Below are positions 35,957-46,814 of a stretch of DNA of 57,771 nt, in pieces; position 1 is the stretch's first letter, and each line of letters opens with the position of its first letter. This stretch comes from Polyangiaceae bacterium (GTDB taxonomy: Bacteria; Myxococcota_A; Polyangia; Polyangiales; Polyangiaceae), in NCBI GenBank assembly GCA_023150915.1, contig JAKLKA010000032.1, positions 1-57,771 on the forward strand, read 5' to 3'. The position numbers and the translations under genes were made by a program. Below the pieces are notes generated by a model. That model made no database searches. It worked only from the letters and a program-made list of their open reading frames with translations, and had not been told where the DNA came from.

Positions 35957-36025
35957 CCGGCATTTGCCGAAAGTTGTCGCCGGGGCTCGGAGGGTGATTT
36001 AGAAAGCCCCGACTCGGCCCGACCC

Positions 36026-37342
36026 GTGCAACCTCAAAAGCTTCCGCGCACCCTGTTCTGGGCCGTCTGGTTCGTCCTGGTCCCGCTGGCGCTCGCAGCG
36101 CTGACGGTCTGGGCGCTCAAGCCGGGCGCGGGCGAGGTCGCGACCTCGGGTTTTGGCAAGCTGCGTTTCATCGTGCAGGACCAACCGGTGCCGAGCGGCA
36201 TCGTGCTGTTCACCCTGTACGAGATGCTGCTCTATCACTTCCGGTACTACCTGCCGTTCGCGGCGAACGTGGGTCTCGGGGGCCGCTCCGACGTGCCGCC
36301 CGAGCTTCGTCGCGGCTACGAGCAGGCGGCGCACCTGCTCGACGAGGTCGAGCGCCTGCGCGACCGAAACGCCAAGGCCATCGAGCGCAACGTGCCGCGC
36401 AGCGCCCGTGACAAGTTGGACGAAGGCCTCGAGGCCCTCAAGGCCACGATGGACGAGAAAGAGTTCGACCCCGAAGCGTTCGAGGCCGCTCACGAGTCGG
36501 CCTCGAAGCTGGTCGAACGGCACCTGGGCCGCTGGCGCAAGGGCGAGCTGCGCGAATACGCCGAATCGATCGGCGTCGCGGTGGGCGTGGCGCTCCTCTT
36601 GCGCGCCTTCGTGGTCGAGGCGTTCAAGATCCCCAGCGGGTCGATGCTGCCCACGCTGCAGATCCAGGACCACATCTTCGTCAACAAGTTCTCCTACGGC
36701 CCGACCGTTCCGTTCACCAAGAACCGGGTGCTCTCGCGCCTGCCGCCGAAATACGGGGACGTGATGGTCTTCGAGTTCCCCGACCCCAACCCGCAGAACC
36801 CGCGCCAGGACTTCATCAAGCGCGCCATCGCGCTGCCGGGCGACACCCTGAGCGTCGAGGCGGGGCACCCGATCATCAACGGCTGGCGCGTGCCCAACTG
36901 CTTCGTCGGGGCCTACGAGTTCCACGAGGGTGACGAGACCAACACCAAGCGTGGCGACCTGTTCGTCGAGTTCTTGGGCGAGTACAGCTACCTGACCTTG
37001 TTCGAGGACGATCGCTTCGACGGGCGCCAGGGGCCGTATCAGGTCGAGCCCGGTGAAGTCTGGGTCCTGGGCGACAACCGCAACAACTCCAGCGACTCGC
37101 GCGCGTGGTTCGGCGGGCGCGGTGGCGGCGTGCCCTTCGCCAACATCAAGGGCCGCGCGCTGTTCGTCTGGATGAGCTTCGGGGCGGATGGTGGCATCAC
37201 CTGGGACCGCCTGTTGGTCAACGTGATGGGTCAGCCGCGGCTGCCGAAAGAGGCCCCCCAGGCGCTGGTCGCCGGCATCCACAAGTGCCTTGCGTCACGC
37301 CCGCCAGTCTCGGAAACCACCCCGCCGCGCCCCAAAAACTAG
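36026..37342 (+). CDS. lepB: Signal peptidase I
   Basis: 438-residue type I signal peptidase that cleaves signal peptides of exported proteins on the outer face of the inner membrane. Two membrane helices (about 7-30 and 185-202) flank an unusually long cytoplasmic, charged, helical insert (about 60-180). Catalytic Ser206 is in IPSGSMLPT and the general base Lys265 in FIKRAIALPGD; GDNRNNSSDSRAW is the late family box. GTG start. The long loop between the two helices is much larger than in E. coli. Confidence 0.95.
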   Translation: MQPQKLPRTLFWAVWFVLVPLALAALTVWALKPGAGEVATSGFGKLRFIVQDQPVPSGIVLFTLYEMLLYHFRYYLPFAANVGLGGRSDVPPELRRGYEQAAHLLDEVERLRDRNAKAIERNVPRSARDKLDEGLEALKATMDEKEFDPEAFEAAHESASKLVERHLGRWRKGELREYAESIGVAVGVALLLRAFVVEAFKIPSGSMLPTLQIQDHIFVNKFSYGPTVPFTKNRVLSRLPPKYGDVMVFEFPDPNPQNPRQDFIKRAIALPGDTLSVEAGHPIINGWRVPNCFVGAYEFHEGDETNTKRGDLFVEFLGEYSYLTLFEDDRFDGRQGPYQVEPGEVWVLGDNRNNSSDSRAWFGGRGGGVPFANIKGRALFVWMSFGADGGITWDRLLVNVMGQPRLPKEAPQALVAGIHKCLASRPPVSETTPPRPKN

Positions 37343-37436
37343 GAGCGCGTCTTCGGCACGGGGAAGCCAGCGTCGCTTGCCCTCGACGCCGCGTCATCGG
37401 GTTTGCTACCGTCGCCCCTCCACGGAGGAGGAACGG

Positions 37437-38084
37437 ATGCGCATGCACGACAAGTGGACGATCACGGCTTCGGCCGCCCTGCTGATGGGGGCGCTCTTCG
37501 CCTGCAAGAAGAAAGAGGAGCCGCCGCCCGCACCGACGCCTCCGCCGGCGCCGACGCCCACTGCCAGCGCCGAGCCGCCGAAGGAAGAGAAGAAGAAGGA
37601 CGACGACGTCAAACGCTACGGCGACAAGGAGAAGGAAGAGAGCGGCACGGTGATGGTGCTGCTTCCGAACGCCAAGGTCTACAAAGAGGCCGACGACAGC
37701 ACCACGCACATCGCCACGCTGTCGAAAGGGACGCTGGTCAACCGCAAGGTCCGCTACAGCAACTGGATGCTGGTGGACTGGCCGAGCGGCGTGGGGCAGC
37801 TCTCACCCGGCTGGATCGTCACCAAGCACCTGGACGACAAGATCCTCAAGATCGACCTGGACAAGGTCAAGAACCAGGACGCGGGCGTGGTGATCTCGGA
37901 CGCCGGCGCCAAGCCCGCCGACGCGTCGACGGCCACTCCCGATGCCGGCGCCACGACCCCGGACGCTTCCGCCACCACTCCCGACGCCGGGGCAACGCCG
38001 TCCAAGCCCGACGCGGCGGTCGTGCCGCCCGCCAAGCCCGACGCGGGCCGCCTGAAGGGGCTCCCGGTCATCATCCCGAAGTAG
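37437..38084 (+). CDS. Lipoprotein with SH3-like domain and Asp-Ala-Gly tail repeats
   Basis: 215-residue lipoprotein (signal peptide ending LFAC). A Pro/Ala/Lys/Glu linker (about 24-65) leads to an SH3-like domain (TVMVLLPNAKVYKEADDSTT..NWMLVDWPSG..GWIVTKHL). The C-terminal 70 residues are repeats of TPDAGATTPDAS type. Bacterial SH3 domains usually bind peptidoglycan peptides, so a wall-binding role is likely. GGAGGAGG lies 5 bp before the ATG, a strong ribosome binding site. Confidence 0.8.
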   Translation: MRMHDKWTITASAALLMGALFACKKKEEPPPAPTPPPAPTPTASAEPPKEEKKKDDDVKRYGDKEKEESGTVMVLLPNAKVYKEADDSTTHIATLSKGTLVNRKVRYSNWMLVDWPSGVGQLSPGWIVTKHLDDKILKIDLDKVKNQDAGVVISDAGAKPADASTATPDAGATTPDASATTPDAGATPSKPDAAVVPPAKPDAGRLKGLPVIIPK

Positions 38085-38197
38085 TCGGCGCGCCTGCAAT
38101 CGAGCCGCCGTGGCCGTCGCTGACGCGCCGCGGCGGCTTTCGTTTTGGGCAACACACCGCTCGACCGCCATCGCCGACGGTCGTATGAGTTCCGCGC

Positions 38198-39382
38198 ATG
38201 ACCGAGACGATGCGCGCCCTGGTTTACGACCGAGAGAGGGACCCTTGGGACGCCAGCCGCGGGCTTCGGCTGGCGGAAATTCCCAAGGTCACTCTGGACG
38301 AGAAGCGCGACTATCACGACCGCTCGCGGGTGCTGATCAAGCCGAAGTTCGTCGGCTTCTGTGGCAGCGACCGCGGGATCTGGTTCCGCCGCGCCTTCAA
38401 GGACATGATCTGCGGCTCGCTCGACAAAGAGGGGCAGCAGCAGCGCCAGACTCGCAACCAGCGCGTGATCGGCCACGAGCTGTTCGGCGAGATCGTCGCC
38501 GTCGGAAGCGACGCCAAGCGCAGCCACGGCCTTGAGATCGGCGACATGGTAGCCGCCGAGAGCCACATCTTCTGCGGGGTCTGCTACCAGTGCCGCAACG
38601 GCGACGCGCACGTCTGCGCCGACGATCTGATCATCGGCATCAGCTACGACGGCGCCTTCGCCGACTACGTGAAGCTGCCGGCACAGGTCATCTGGCGAAC
38701 CGACACCCACAAGATCCGCCCAGAGGTGGCTGCCATCCAAGAGCCGTTCGGCAACGCCGTGCACGCCTGTACCAAGGTGAACCTGCGCGGCAAGCGCGTG
38801 GCCATCGTCGGCTGCGGCACCATCGGTTTGTTTGCGGTGGCCATTGCCCGGGCGCTGGGCGCGCAGACCATCATCGGCATCGAGCCGGTGGAAAGCCACG
38901 CCGCCATGGCCAAGAAGCTGGGCGCCGATCACGTGCTCTCGCCGGGGAACATCGGTCCCAGCGACTATGCCCACGACAAAGACCTGGTGGCCGAGGTGCG
39001 CAAACTGACCGACGGCGTGGGCGTGGACGTGGCGCTCGAGATGAGCGGGCTCAATTCGAGCGTGAACAACGCCATCCACGCGGCGCGGCGCGGGGGGGAC
39101 GTGATCTTGTTCGGGCTGAAGAGCGGCGACGCCGTGATCGAGAGCTTCGACCGGCTGATCGTCGACGGCATCGCGCTGCACAGCGTTATCGGGCGCCGCG
39201 TTTGGGAAACCTGGCACATCACGCGCCACCTGCTCGAGTCGCGCGATCCGAACATTCACGACCTGATCTTCGAGGTGATTTTGAACCGCGGGGATGGCCC
39301 CATCGTGGATTTCGGCAAATACGACAAAGACACCTTCGAAGATCGGATCAAGACCTTCCCCAAGGTCGTCCTCAGGTTCTGA
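38198..39382 (+). CDS. tdh: Zinc-dependent dehydrogenase, probable L-threonine 3-dehydrogenase
   Basis: 394-residue medium-chain zinc alcohol dehydrogenase. The catalytic-zinc Cys is in GFCGSDRG (about residue 55) with GHELFGEI after it; the structural zinc Cys cluster [15 protein letters not shown] is at 126-140; the NAD-binding [18 protein letters not shown] follows. Oxidation of threonine to 2-amino-3-ketobutyrate is inferred chiefly because kbl starts 14 bp downstream. It is about 50 residues longer than classical Tdh and lacks the usual CGTDLHIY wording, so activity on a related substrate is possible. Confidence 0.85.
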   Translation: MTETMRALVYDRERDPWDASRGLRLAEIPKVTLDEKRDYHDRSRVLIKPKFVGFCGSDRGIWFRRAFKDMICGSLDKEGQQQRQTRNQRVIGHELFGEIVAVGSDAKRSHGLEIGDMVAAESHIFCGVCYQCRNGDAHVCADDLIIGISYDGAFADYVKLPAQVIWRTDTHKIRPEVAAIQEPFGNAVHACTKVNLRGKRVAIVGCGTIGLFAVAIARALGAQTIIGIEPVESHAAMAKKLGADHVLSPGNIGPSDYAHDKDLVAEVRKLTDGVGVDVALEMSGLNSSVNNAIHAARRGGDVILFGLKSGDAVIESFDRLIVDGIALHSVIGRRVWETWHITRHLLESRDPNIHDLIFEVILNRGDGPIVDFGKYDKDTFEDRIKTFPKVVLRF

Positions 39383-39396
39383 CCGGGAGCGCCGCC

Positions 39397-40586
<1,190 letters not shown>

Positions 40587-40590
<4 letters not shown>

Positions 40591-40775
40591 AGCCCGGGGC
40601 CAGTGGGCTCGAACGGCGGGTCTTCGGGTCCGAGCCCGTCCTCGCCCACGCGATAGACACCGCTCTCGCAGCGCACCCGCGGCCGGCGCTCGGAGGCCGC
40701 CTCATCCTCCTCCGCTTGGAGGAGCCCCGCCAGCAAGATGCCCAGCGTGGTCGAGAGGCGTTCGCGCTCAGTCAT
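40587..40775 (-). CDS. Small hypothetical protein
   Basis: 62-residue ORF convergent with kbl (4-bp overlap) and 41 bp downstream of the small membrane protein gene on the same strand. An N-terminal helix ([19 protein letters not shown]) is followed by a charged, Pro-rich tail. No family recognised; it could be the last gene of the membrane-protein/lipoprotein operon or a chance ORF. Confidence 0.4.
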
Positions 40776-40816
40776 GGACGCCCCTCTTTACGCCCGCCCC
40801 GGCAGAGTCCTTCCTC

Positions 40817-41197
40817 TCAGCCCTTCTCGGCTTCCGGGGCGGGCTTGGGCAAGAGCTGCAGACCCAGCCTTTCCTGCAACTTCTCGGCTCGGTGGGCCTG
40901 CACCCACACCGTCACCAGAAGCACCACCCAGGCCACGAAGAGCGCGCCCCCGCCCACTCGGATGACGGGCCAGGGCACCCCGACGCGGGGCCCCCCGAGC
41001 TGGAGCAGATAGTCGACCGCCAGCTTGGCGAAGCAGCCCAGGCTGCCCAGGTTGTAGGCGCCCAGGGCCATGGCCTTCCACCGCTCGAACTCTGCCGGGT
41101 CGACGCCGGGGTGATCGGCTGCTTCCCGCCGCCGCACGTCCAGCTTGCGGACCGTCAGCCAGATGCCGAACACCAGGGCGAGGACGTCGAACAGCAT
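40817..41197 (-). CDS. Small integral membrane protein
   Basis: 126 residues from an ATG that overlaps the upstream stop by one base (TGATG). An N-terminal helix (MLFDVLALVFGIWLTV), a charged loop (RKLDVRRREAADH), a short hydrophobic segment near the middle and a strong C-terminal helix (GGALFVAWVVLLVTVWVQA) suggest two or three membrane spans, followed by a cytoplasmic tail. No named family recognised. Coupled to the beta-propeller-like lipoprotein gene, so possibly a partner. Confidence 0.7.
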   Translation of the reverse strand: MLFDVLALVFGIWLTVRKLDVRRREAADHPGVDPAEFERWKAMALGAYNLGSLGCFAKLAVDYLLQLGGPRVGVPWPVIRVGGGALFVAWVVLLVTVWVQAHRAEKLQERLGLQLLPKPAPEAEKG

Positions 41198-42432
41198 CAG
41201 AACTGACCCAGGAAGCGCGGCGGAAGGCCGATCGCGTCGTGTACGTCGATGGCTGTGGCCTCGCCGACGCGCCCGCCGTCTTCGACCGTGAATCGGTGCA
41301 CCGCCGTGCGCCCCGCGTCGCTCGCAAAGCACGCCCCACACGCCGCCCCGCAGCGCACGTCCCCCAGGGTGAACGCTTCGCCCTGAGACTCGAGCAGCGT
41401 CCGCCGCTCGAGCCCCGGCAGCGCGATCTCGACCACGCTGTCGGGAAGCGCCGAAGCGCTGCTCGAGGCCAGGCGGCCGAAGGTGTTGGCCACCAGCGTG
41501 CTGCCGCTGGCCCAGGCCACGCCAAACGCGAACGGCGCGCCGGCCACGGCTGGCGCGCGGGTCACCTCGACCAGCTTCGGCCCCACGGCCACCACCACCA
41601 CCGCCGACTCGCCCACGCTGGGTTCGGACCCGCCCAGGAACCGCCCCGAGCACGAGACCGCCACACGCTGCCCGTCCGGCGAGGGCGCCAGACCGTTGCA
41701 CTCGTACAGCCCGTCGAGCACCAGCACGTCCTCGATCGACCCCGTGCTCGGATCGAACGCCACCAGGCGCGAGGCCACGGCTTCGGAGTGGTCGGCCGTC
41801 TTTCCCAAGAGCGTGACCACGACTCGAGCGCCGACCTTGGCCATCCGGTGCGGGCTCGCGTGGAACTTCGCCGGGGCGCCGGCCATGGCCGGCGTCAGAT
41901 CGATGCTGCCGACCACCGAGGGGCCGCTCGGGTCGACCACCAGCACGTCGTCACCGCGGTCCGGGGCCACCGCGCTCGAGTCGGGGTTCCGGTGAAAACG
42001 GGTGATCAGCGCGCGCGTCTCGCTCAGCGCCAGATAGTCATGCGGGTTGGCGTCGAACCCCGAACGAACGCTGAGCTGCCCGGTGACCTGGGCCGTCGCC
42101 ACGTCTACCCAGGTGATCACCGACGCCGGATAGCGGTCGAGCAACACCAGCGCGTTGCCGGCGTGGGGCTCCGTGGGCAGCATCACGTCGCCGGTCAACT
42201 TGGCCGAGAGCTTGGCGCCGGCAGTCGCGCTGGAGATGAACGACGGTGACAGCACGCTGCCGTCCCAACCCAGCAGCGACACGTTGGTGGACTGATAGTC
42301 CGTGTGGACCACGCCCACGCCGCGTCCGCAGGCGCCGGGGGTCACCTGGGTGCCCCCGGTGGACCCCGGCGGCGAGGGCGCACCGCAGCCGACCATCAGC
42401 GTGGCAAAACAGGCACTGGCGAGAGCTCTCAT
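41197..42432 (-). CDS. Lipoprotein, beta-propeller-like
   Basis: 411-residue lipoprotein with signal peptide MRALASACFATLMVGC (start ATG 42432 chosen over an in-frame upstream ATG at 42453). The mature protein shows repeated strand-turn units of the YncE/WD-like kind (VVDPSGPSVVGSIDL, LVAFDPSTGSIEDVLVLDG, LAPSPDGQRVAVSC), suggesting a beta-propeller that binds a ligand in the periplasm or at the outer membrane. Several conserved-looking Cys pairs near the end (CGAACGACF) are unusual and could bind metal. Function unknown. Confidence 0.75.
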   Translation of the reverse strand: MRALASACFATLMVGCGAPSPPGSTGGTQVTPGACGRGVGVVHTDYQSTNVSLLGWDGSVLSPSFISSATAGAKLSAKLTGDVMLPTEPHAGNALVLLDRYPASVITWVDVATAQVTGQLSVRSGFDANPHDYLALSETRALITRFHRNPDSSAVAPDRGDDVLVVDPSGPSVVGSIDLTPAMAGAPAKFHASPHRMAKVGARVVVTLLGKTADHSEAVASRLVAFDPSTGSIEDVLVLDGLYECNGLAPSPDGQRVAVSCSGRFLGGSEPSVGESAVVVVAVGPKLVEVTRAPAVAGAPFAFGVAWASGSTLVANTFGRLASSSASALPDSVVEIALPGLERRTLLESQGEAFTLGDVRCGAACGACFASDAGRTAVHRFTVEDGGRVGEATAIDVHDAIGLPPRFLGQF

Positions 42433-42659
42433 CGGGATGCGGGAGACAAGCACGACCGGGGGCGTCGGGCAAACCCATCCCCGCCCGGAAGTCGGGCCGG
42501 ACGGATGCGAAAAGGGACGCGTCGTCCATCAGTCGAGGCGTGGCGCGTGTCCTGCCCGGGCGTGCCCGTGACCACCACTCGGTCGCCGCCCGCGCACACT
42601 GCGTCGATCGCCGAGGGGTTGGCCTGTGCGCGCATGACGTCGAGCGCTCACTCGGTTTC

Positions 42660-43497
42660 GCGCGCGCGACGACTTCCGACGCGGAGGACAACGCCGAGCA
42701 AGTCCTCGCCGAACCGCGCGGCAAGTCCAAGCGGCAGATCGAGGAGCTGATTGCTCGGTGGTATCCGCGGCCGGACGTGGCGACGACCATCACCACGGTG
42801 GCGCCCGTGCCGGAGCAGACGGAGTTATCAACATGGTCCGGGACAGGTGACCCCGGACCCGCGCCGACCCCCGCCCCTCGCGCACGCCTCGAGCCGCTGT
42901 CGCCGGTGAGCGTTCGCTTGGAGCTCACCGCGCGGGCCGCGTTCCGCGACAAGCTCGAGCAGGCCCAGGCTCTGCTCAGCCACAAGGTGCCGAGCGGCGA
43001 CCTCGCCACCCTCCTCGAACTCGGGCTGGACCTGCTCATCGCGGAAGAGACGAAGCGCCGCTCCGGCGCGGGTAAGCCGCGCAAGCGCCGCGAGACCAAG
43101 CCGGGCTCGCGGCATGTGCCGGTCAACGTCCAGCGCGCGGTGCGAAAGCGGGACGGCGACCAGTACACCTTCACGGATGCCGAAGGCGGACAACTGCTGC
43201 TTGCTGTGTACGGGTCACAATGCCTTCCGAGCGCGCCAGGTCTTCGGCGAGGAGCACATCCAGAACAAGATCGCCGAGGCTCGCGCTCGCCACCCAGTGC
43301 GCGCAGCGCCCCCGGAGTCGCCGGCGCCAGCGGCCGCCTCCACCTCCGACGTCTTCGAGAGGGTTCGCGCGGGCCTGGTGCGTCTGGGGTTCAAGCGAGC
43401 CCAGGCCGAGCAAGCCGTCCGGCACGTGCGCGCGCGTGGAGTGGAGCCTCGACCCGAGCCGCTGCTCCGCGCCGCAATCGCGGTGCTCACACCCTGA
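42660..43497 (+). pseudogene. Decayed HNH endonuclease of the myxobacterial type
   Basis: Translation in one frame gives the familiar region before the nuclease domain (EPRGKSKRQIEELIARW, RLELTARAAFRDKLEQAQAL, SRHVPVNVQRAVRKRDGDQY, FTDAEG). The reading then changes frame to NAFRARQVFGEEHIQNKIAE and the usual C-terminal tail up to the stop at 43497. Between them the His-Asn-His core (about 20 residues with the EFDH motif) is missing, so a deletion plus a frameshift removed the active site. The N-terminal half of the usual protein is also absent. Clearly inactive; typical of the many HNH copies in these genomes. The 227 bp before it show nothing recognisable. Confidence 0.75.
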
Positions 43498-43602
43498 GAC
43501 GCTTCGAGCCCACCCCCACACAAAGGGGGTGGGCCGGAGTGCCGTCAGTCGCCTCGGCAGCGTCAGCGGCCCCGGTACAACTGCGATGACCGGCTCGGGC
43601 GC

Positions 43603-44100
43603 GTGCGCGCGAGCAGAACCCACGCGCGACCGTCGCGCACCGGGCTCTCGCCGGCCGAGTTCCTGGCGTGGGAGGCGAGCCAGCCCGAGCGCCACGAGTA
43701 CTACGGTGGCGAGGTCTTCGCGATGGCAGCCCGCGTCACAGCGCCCTGGCGATGAACGTGGGCGCGCTGCTGGTCGCCGGGCTCCGCGACAAGGGCTGCA
43801 CCGTCCTCTCGTCGGACCAGAAACTCGGGCTTGGGCAGGGCAACCGATACGTGTACGCAGACGTGACAGTGGTGTGCGGACCGTTGGGCTTGCAGCCGGG
43901 AACGGACGACGTGCTCGAGAATCCGAGCATCGTGGTCGCGGTGCTCTCGCACACGACCGAGCAATACGACCGCGGCCTGAAGTGGGACGGCTGTTCGAGT
44001 GAAGCGGGCTACGCAGCGCGAACGGGCGGCGCCGCGTACTGGTTGAGCCAGCACGTCGATCCCAGCGAGTTCTGGCAAGCGAAACCCGGCATGCTTTCTG
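43603..44100 (+). pseudogene. Decayed Uma2-family (DUF820) nuclease
   Basis: GTG at 43603 opens a normal Uma2 start (TGLSPAEFLAWEASQPERHE, then YYGGEVFAMA), but that frame stops at 43752. The family sequence continues in another frame from about 43730: SPRHSALAMNVGALL, SSDQKLGLGQGNRYVYAD, then VVAVLSHTTEQYDRGLKWDG. A short deletion of about 7 nt at the GG-repeat before SPRHS would explain the shift. After residue KWDG the family C-terminus is unrecognisable. Two separate lesions make this a pseudogene. An intact, different Uma2 gene lies at 46815. Confidence 0.75.
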
Positions 44101-44116
44101 CAACTGGTTGAACCAC

Positions 44117-44662
44117 ATGAACCATCTGGTCAGCCTCTCGGGGGCCCACCACCTGCTCATTCGCCTGCCCGCAGCGGCCATCCCGCTGGCAGGTCTCACG
44201 CCGGCCGAGCGCGCCGTGGTCGAGGGCGCCCTGGCGGGAAAGTCCAACGCGGTGATGGCCGGCGAGCGCCACACCACCACCCGCACCATCGCCAATCAGC
44301 TCTCGGCAGCTTATCGCAAGCTGGGCGTCCGCAGCCGGGGCGAGCTGGCCAAGAAGCTCTGGCCGCCGAGCAGCCCGCCGAGCCCGGCGGTTCGCGAGCT
44401 CTTGAGCGGCAGCTGGACGCTGGTCGAGCGCGTCGACTCGGGCGAGCGGCGCTGGGCCATTGCGCGCCCGCGCAAGGCGCCGCTCACCGAAGAAGAAATG
44501 GCGGCGCTGCGCTCCCGGGCGCGCGGGGCATCGCTCTCGATCATCGCTCGCGAGCTGGGGATTAGCGAGCCCACGGCGTCGCGCCGAGTGAAGCGCGGCA
44601 TGCAGAAGCTCGGCGTGGCGTCCGTGGCCGAGCTGGTGCGCGTGCTGGCCCAATGCGCGTGA
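44117..44662 (+). CDS. Regulator with two LuxR-type helix-turn-helix domains
   Basis: 181-residue DNA-binding protein with two GerE/LuxR-type HTH units and no receiver or sensor domain. The first is LTPAERAVVEGALAGKSNAV...TRTIANQLSAAYRKLGV (about 26-80); the second is LTEEEMAALRSRARGASLS...SEPTASRRVKRGMQKLGV (about 120-175). ATG 44117 is used; a TTG at 44108 would add three residues. It directly follows the decayed Uma2 gene and ends one base before the convergent beta-helix lipoprotein stop. Target genes unknown; the first HTH is the more degenerate. Confidence 0.82.
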   Translation: MNHLVSLSGAHHLLIRLPAAAIPLAGLTPAERAVVEGALAGKSNAVMAGERHTTTRTIANQLSAAYRKLGVRSRGELAKKLWPPSSPPSPAVRELLSGSWTLVERVDSGERRWAIARPRKAPLTEEEMAALRSRARGASLSIIARELGISEPTASRRVKRGMQKLGVASVAELVRVLAQCA

Positions 44663-44663
44663 G

Positions 44664-46124
44664 TCAGGGCTTGCGCTCGTCGGCGCCGAGGTCCGGGGCA
44701 CCCTGATCGTGGGCCTGCCCGTCGATGTCCACGCCTGCGCCGGTCACGGTTGCACCCTTGTCGATGGCGTTGGCGGCGCCGGCGGTCAGGTGAAAGTCTT
44801 TGCCGGCGTTCACCAAGTAGGCGAGCGGCGTGCTCTGCAGGTTGTGGTCCACGGTGCCCTGCGCGCCGTCGCGCTGGGTGATCTTGTGGGTCAGGTTGTT
44901 CTGGATCACGGCAAAGGTCTCGCCAAACCGATAGTCGATCGAGCTGAAGAACTTGGTGGCACCGCTGCCGTGCAGCACCGTGTTGTGAAACACCTGGGGC
45001 TGCTTGGCGATGTGAAGCTCGATGCCGGTGTCGTAATACGCGTGATTGGCCCAGATCACGTTGTTGCGGATCACGCCGTCGTAATGGGCGAGCTTGGCGC
45101 CGCCATGGGGCTTGTCGGCATACACCCGGTCGCCGAGGCCGCCGCCCAGCCCGAAGCCGATGCCGCGCGCGCAGTCGACGATGGTGTTGTTCTCGACCAG
45201 CGTGTCGCGGGCACCCTTCCAGAAATGAATGGCGTGCTCGGCCAGCCCGCCCGTGTCGCAATAGATGCCCTCGAAGCGGTTGTTCCGCACCACCCACTTC
45301 CAGCCCGCGTGCACGTCGATGCCGCCGGTGTAGCAGCCTCCGCAGCAGCTCTCGACCTTGGGCCGCCCCGCGGCGGTCATCACGAATTCGGAGCACTCGA
45401 CCCGGCCTTCGTCGATGTAGCCGGGCGTGGACCCATTCGGGTTCACCTTGATGAACTGCTCGCCGTTGTCCACCAGCCGCGCGCCGTACACCACCAGGTT
45501 CTTCACGTCCTGGCCCGCCCCGGGCGGATAGGCGTGGATGGCGTGGTCCACGGCGTGGGTCAGGGTCAGGTGCGCGATGGTGACGTTGCTCGCGCTCACG
45601 GCCACCAGCTCGTTCACGGCGTACTTTCCGTCGATGATCACCTTCTGGGCGTCGTTCGACGCCGAGCGCAGGCTCACCCCCGCCTTCGCGAGCTGAAGCG
45701 TCGAGGTGATGGCGTACGTCCCGTCGGCGAGCAGAATGGTCGAGCCCGCTGCGGCCCCCATCACCAGCGAGTGCAGGCTGCCGGCGTCCGACGGCTTGGC
45801 GTTGATCACCGCGCCGGTGGCAGCGGGCAACGCAGGGCACGCGAGGCTGGTGCCTCCGCCCCCGCCGCCGGTGCCGCCGCCGCCGGTGGCGCCACTGCCA
45901 CCCGTGCCCCCGCCGGTGCCGCCGCCGCTGCTGCCCCCAGCGCCCCCGCTGCCCCCGGTGGCGCTGCCCGCGCTGCCGGCGCTGCCACCGGTGGCAGCAC
46001 CGCCGCTCGCCGAGCTTCCGCCGCTGCTCGAACCGCCGGTCGACGAGCTCGAGCCCGAGTCGTCGTCCGAACCGCACGCCGCAAGCCCAAGAACCAAGCA
46101 CCCCGCCGCGATCACGCTCCGCAT
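44664..46124 (-). CDS. Lipoprotein with right-handed parallel beta-helix domain
   Basis: 486-residue lipoprotein (signal MRSVIAAGCLVLGLAAC). A long Gly/Ser/Thr linker (about 20-92) presents a parallel beta-helix domain built of repeated rungs (VSASNVTIAHLTLTHAVDHA, WVVRNNRFEGIYCDTG, TLVENNTIVDCARGIGF, GVIRNNVIWANHAYYDTGIE), the fold of pectate lyases and related carbohydrate-active proteins. The end (DIDGQAHDQGAPDLGADE) matches the calcium-site style tail of such proteins. Substrate unknown; a surface polysaccharide-binding or lyase role is likely. Confidence 0.86.
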   Translation of the reverse strand: MRSVIAAGCLVLGLAACGSDDDSGSSSSTGGSSSGGSSASGGAATGGSAGSAGSATGGSGGAGGSSGGGTGGGTGGSGATGGGGTGGGGGGTSLACPALPAATGAVINAKPSDAGSLHSLVMGAAAGSTILLADGTYAITSTLQLAKAGVSLRSASNDAQKVIIDGKYAVNELVAVSASNVTIAHLTLTHAVDHAIHAYPPGAGQDVKNLVVYGARLVDNGEQFIKVNPNGSTPGYIDEGRVECSEFVMTAAGRPKVESCCGGCYTGGIDVHAGWKWVVRNNRFEGIYCDTGGLAEHAIHFWKGARDTLVENNTIVDCARGIGFGLGGGLGDRVYADKPHGGAKLAHYDGVIRNNVIWANHAYYDTGIELHIAKQPQVFHNTVLHGSGATKFFSSIDYRFGETFAVIQNNLTHKITQRDGAQGTVDHNLQSTPLAYLVNAGKDFHLTAGAANAIDKGATVTGAGVDIDGQAHDQGAPDLGADERKP

Positions 46125-46179
46125 GCGCTCAGGTTACGAGACAAACGCGGCCCGGAACAGATCCGGCTGGAGCCGCGCG

Positions 46180-46710
46180 TCACTTCGTGCAGGAAGCGCC
46201 GGTGTGCACGAACGTCTCGCTTTTCGACGCGGCGCATGGCCAGCGGGTGGTGGTCAGCCTCGAGAAGAAGCAGTCCAGAAAGGGCTGCGTCCAGCCCGCG
46301 TGGCTCTTGGCCGGCTTGGCAAGGGCAACGCAGCCGTGTTCGTCGAAGGAGAGCGTGAACCCGGAGCAGCCGGCGTTTTCGCCGATGGGGCAGGGCAGCA
46401 CCAGTCCTTGCTGGAGCAGCGCGGTCAGCGAGCCTGCATCGGCGCCAGCACACCCGTCTTGGAGCGCGCCGCACTGCGCTTCGGAGAGGGAGAAGGGCAT
46501 GGGCCCCAACTCCTTGATCAGGGCAGCCGCGTCGGCCGGATCCAGCCCAGTGTCTGGCGTCGGCGGGCCGCCGCCTTGCCCGGCGGTCGCGTCCGCGAAA
46601 CCGGCCGCGCCGCCTGACGGCAAGTCACGATCCGACATCGTCTGACCGCCGCAACGCGCGCAGAGCAGCAGCGCGGCACTCGACACGACTTTCGAAGCGA
46701 GGCGGCGCAT
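46180..46710 (-). CDS. Small exported Cys-containing protein
   Basis: 176-residue exported protein with signal peptide MRRLASKVVSSAALLLCARC; Cys20 could be lipidated but the lipobox (ARC) is poor. The mature protein contains a Gly/Pro-rich segment and a compact domain with five cysteines (EAQCGALQDGCAG, LPCPIGENAGCSG), probably disulfide-bonded. No family recognised. It lies 55 bp upstream of the beta-helix lipoprotein gene on the same strand and may be co-expressed with it. Confidence 0.62.
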   Translation of the reverse strand: MRRLASKVVSSAALLLCARCGGQTMSDRDLPSGGAAGFADATAGQGGGPPTPDTGLDPADAAALIKELGPMPFSLSEAQCGALQDGCAGADAGSLTALLQQGLVLPCPIGENAGCSGFTLSFDEHGCVALAKPAKSHAGWTQPFLDCFFSRLTTTRWPCAASKSETFVHTGASCTK

Positions 46711-46814
46711 CCTCGACGAAGGCTAGCGGCTGCGGCCGAGGCGGGCAACGCGCGCCGCGACCAAGACGACGGTGCGCGATTGCAGCGTCCACCGGGTGAG
46801 GGCACGCTCGTGCC

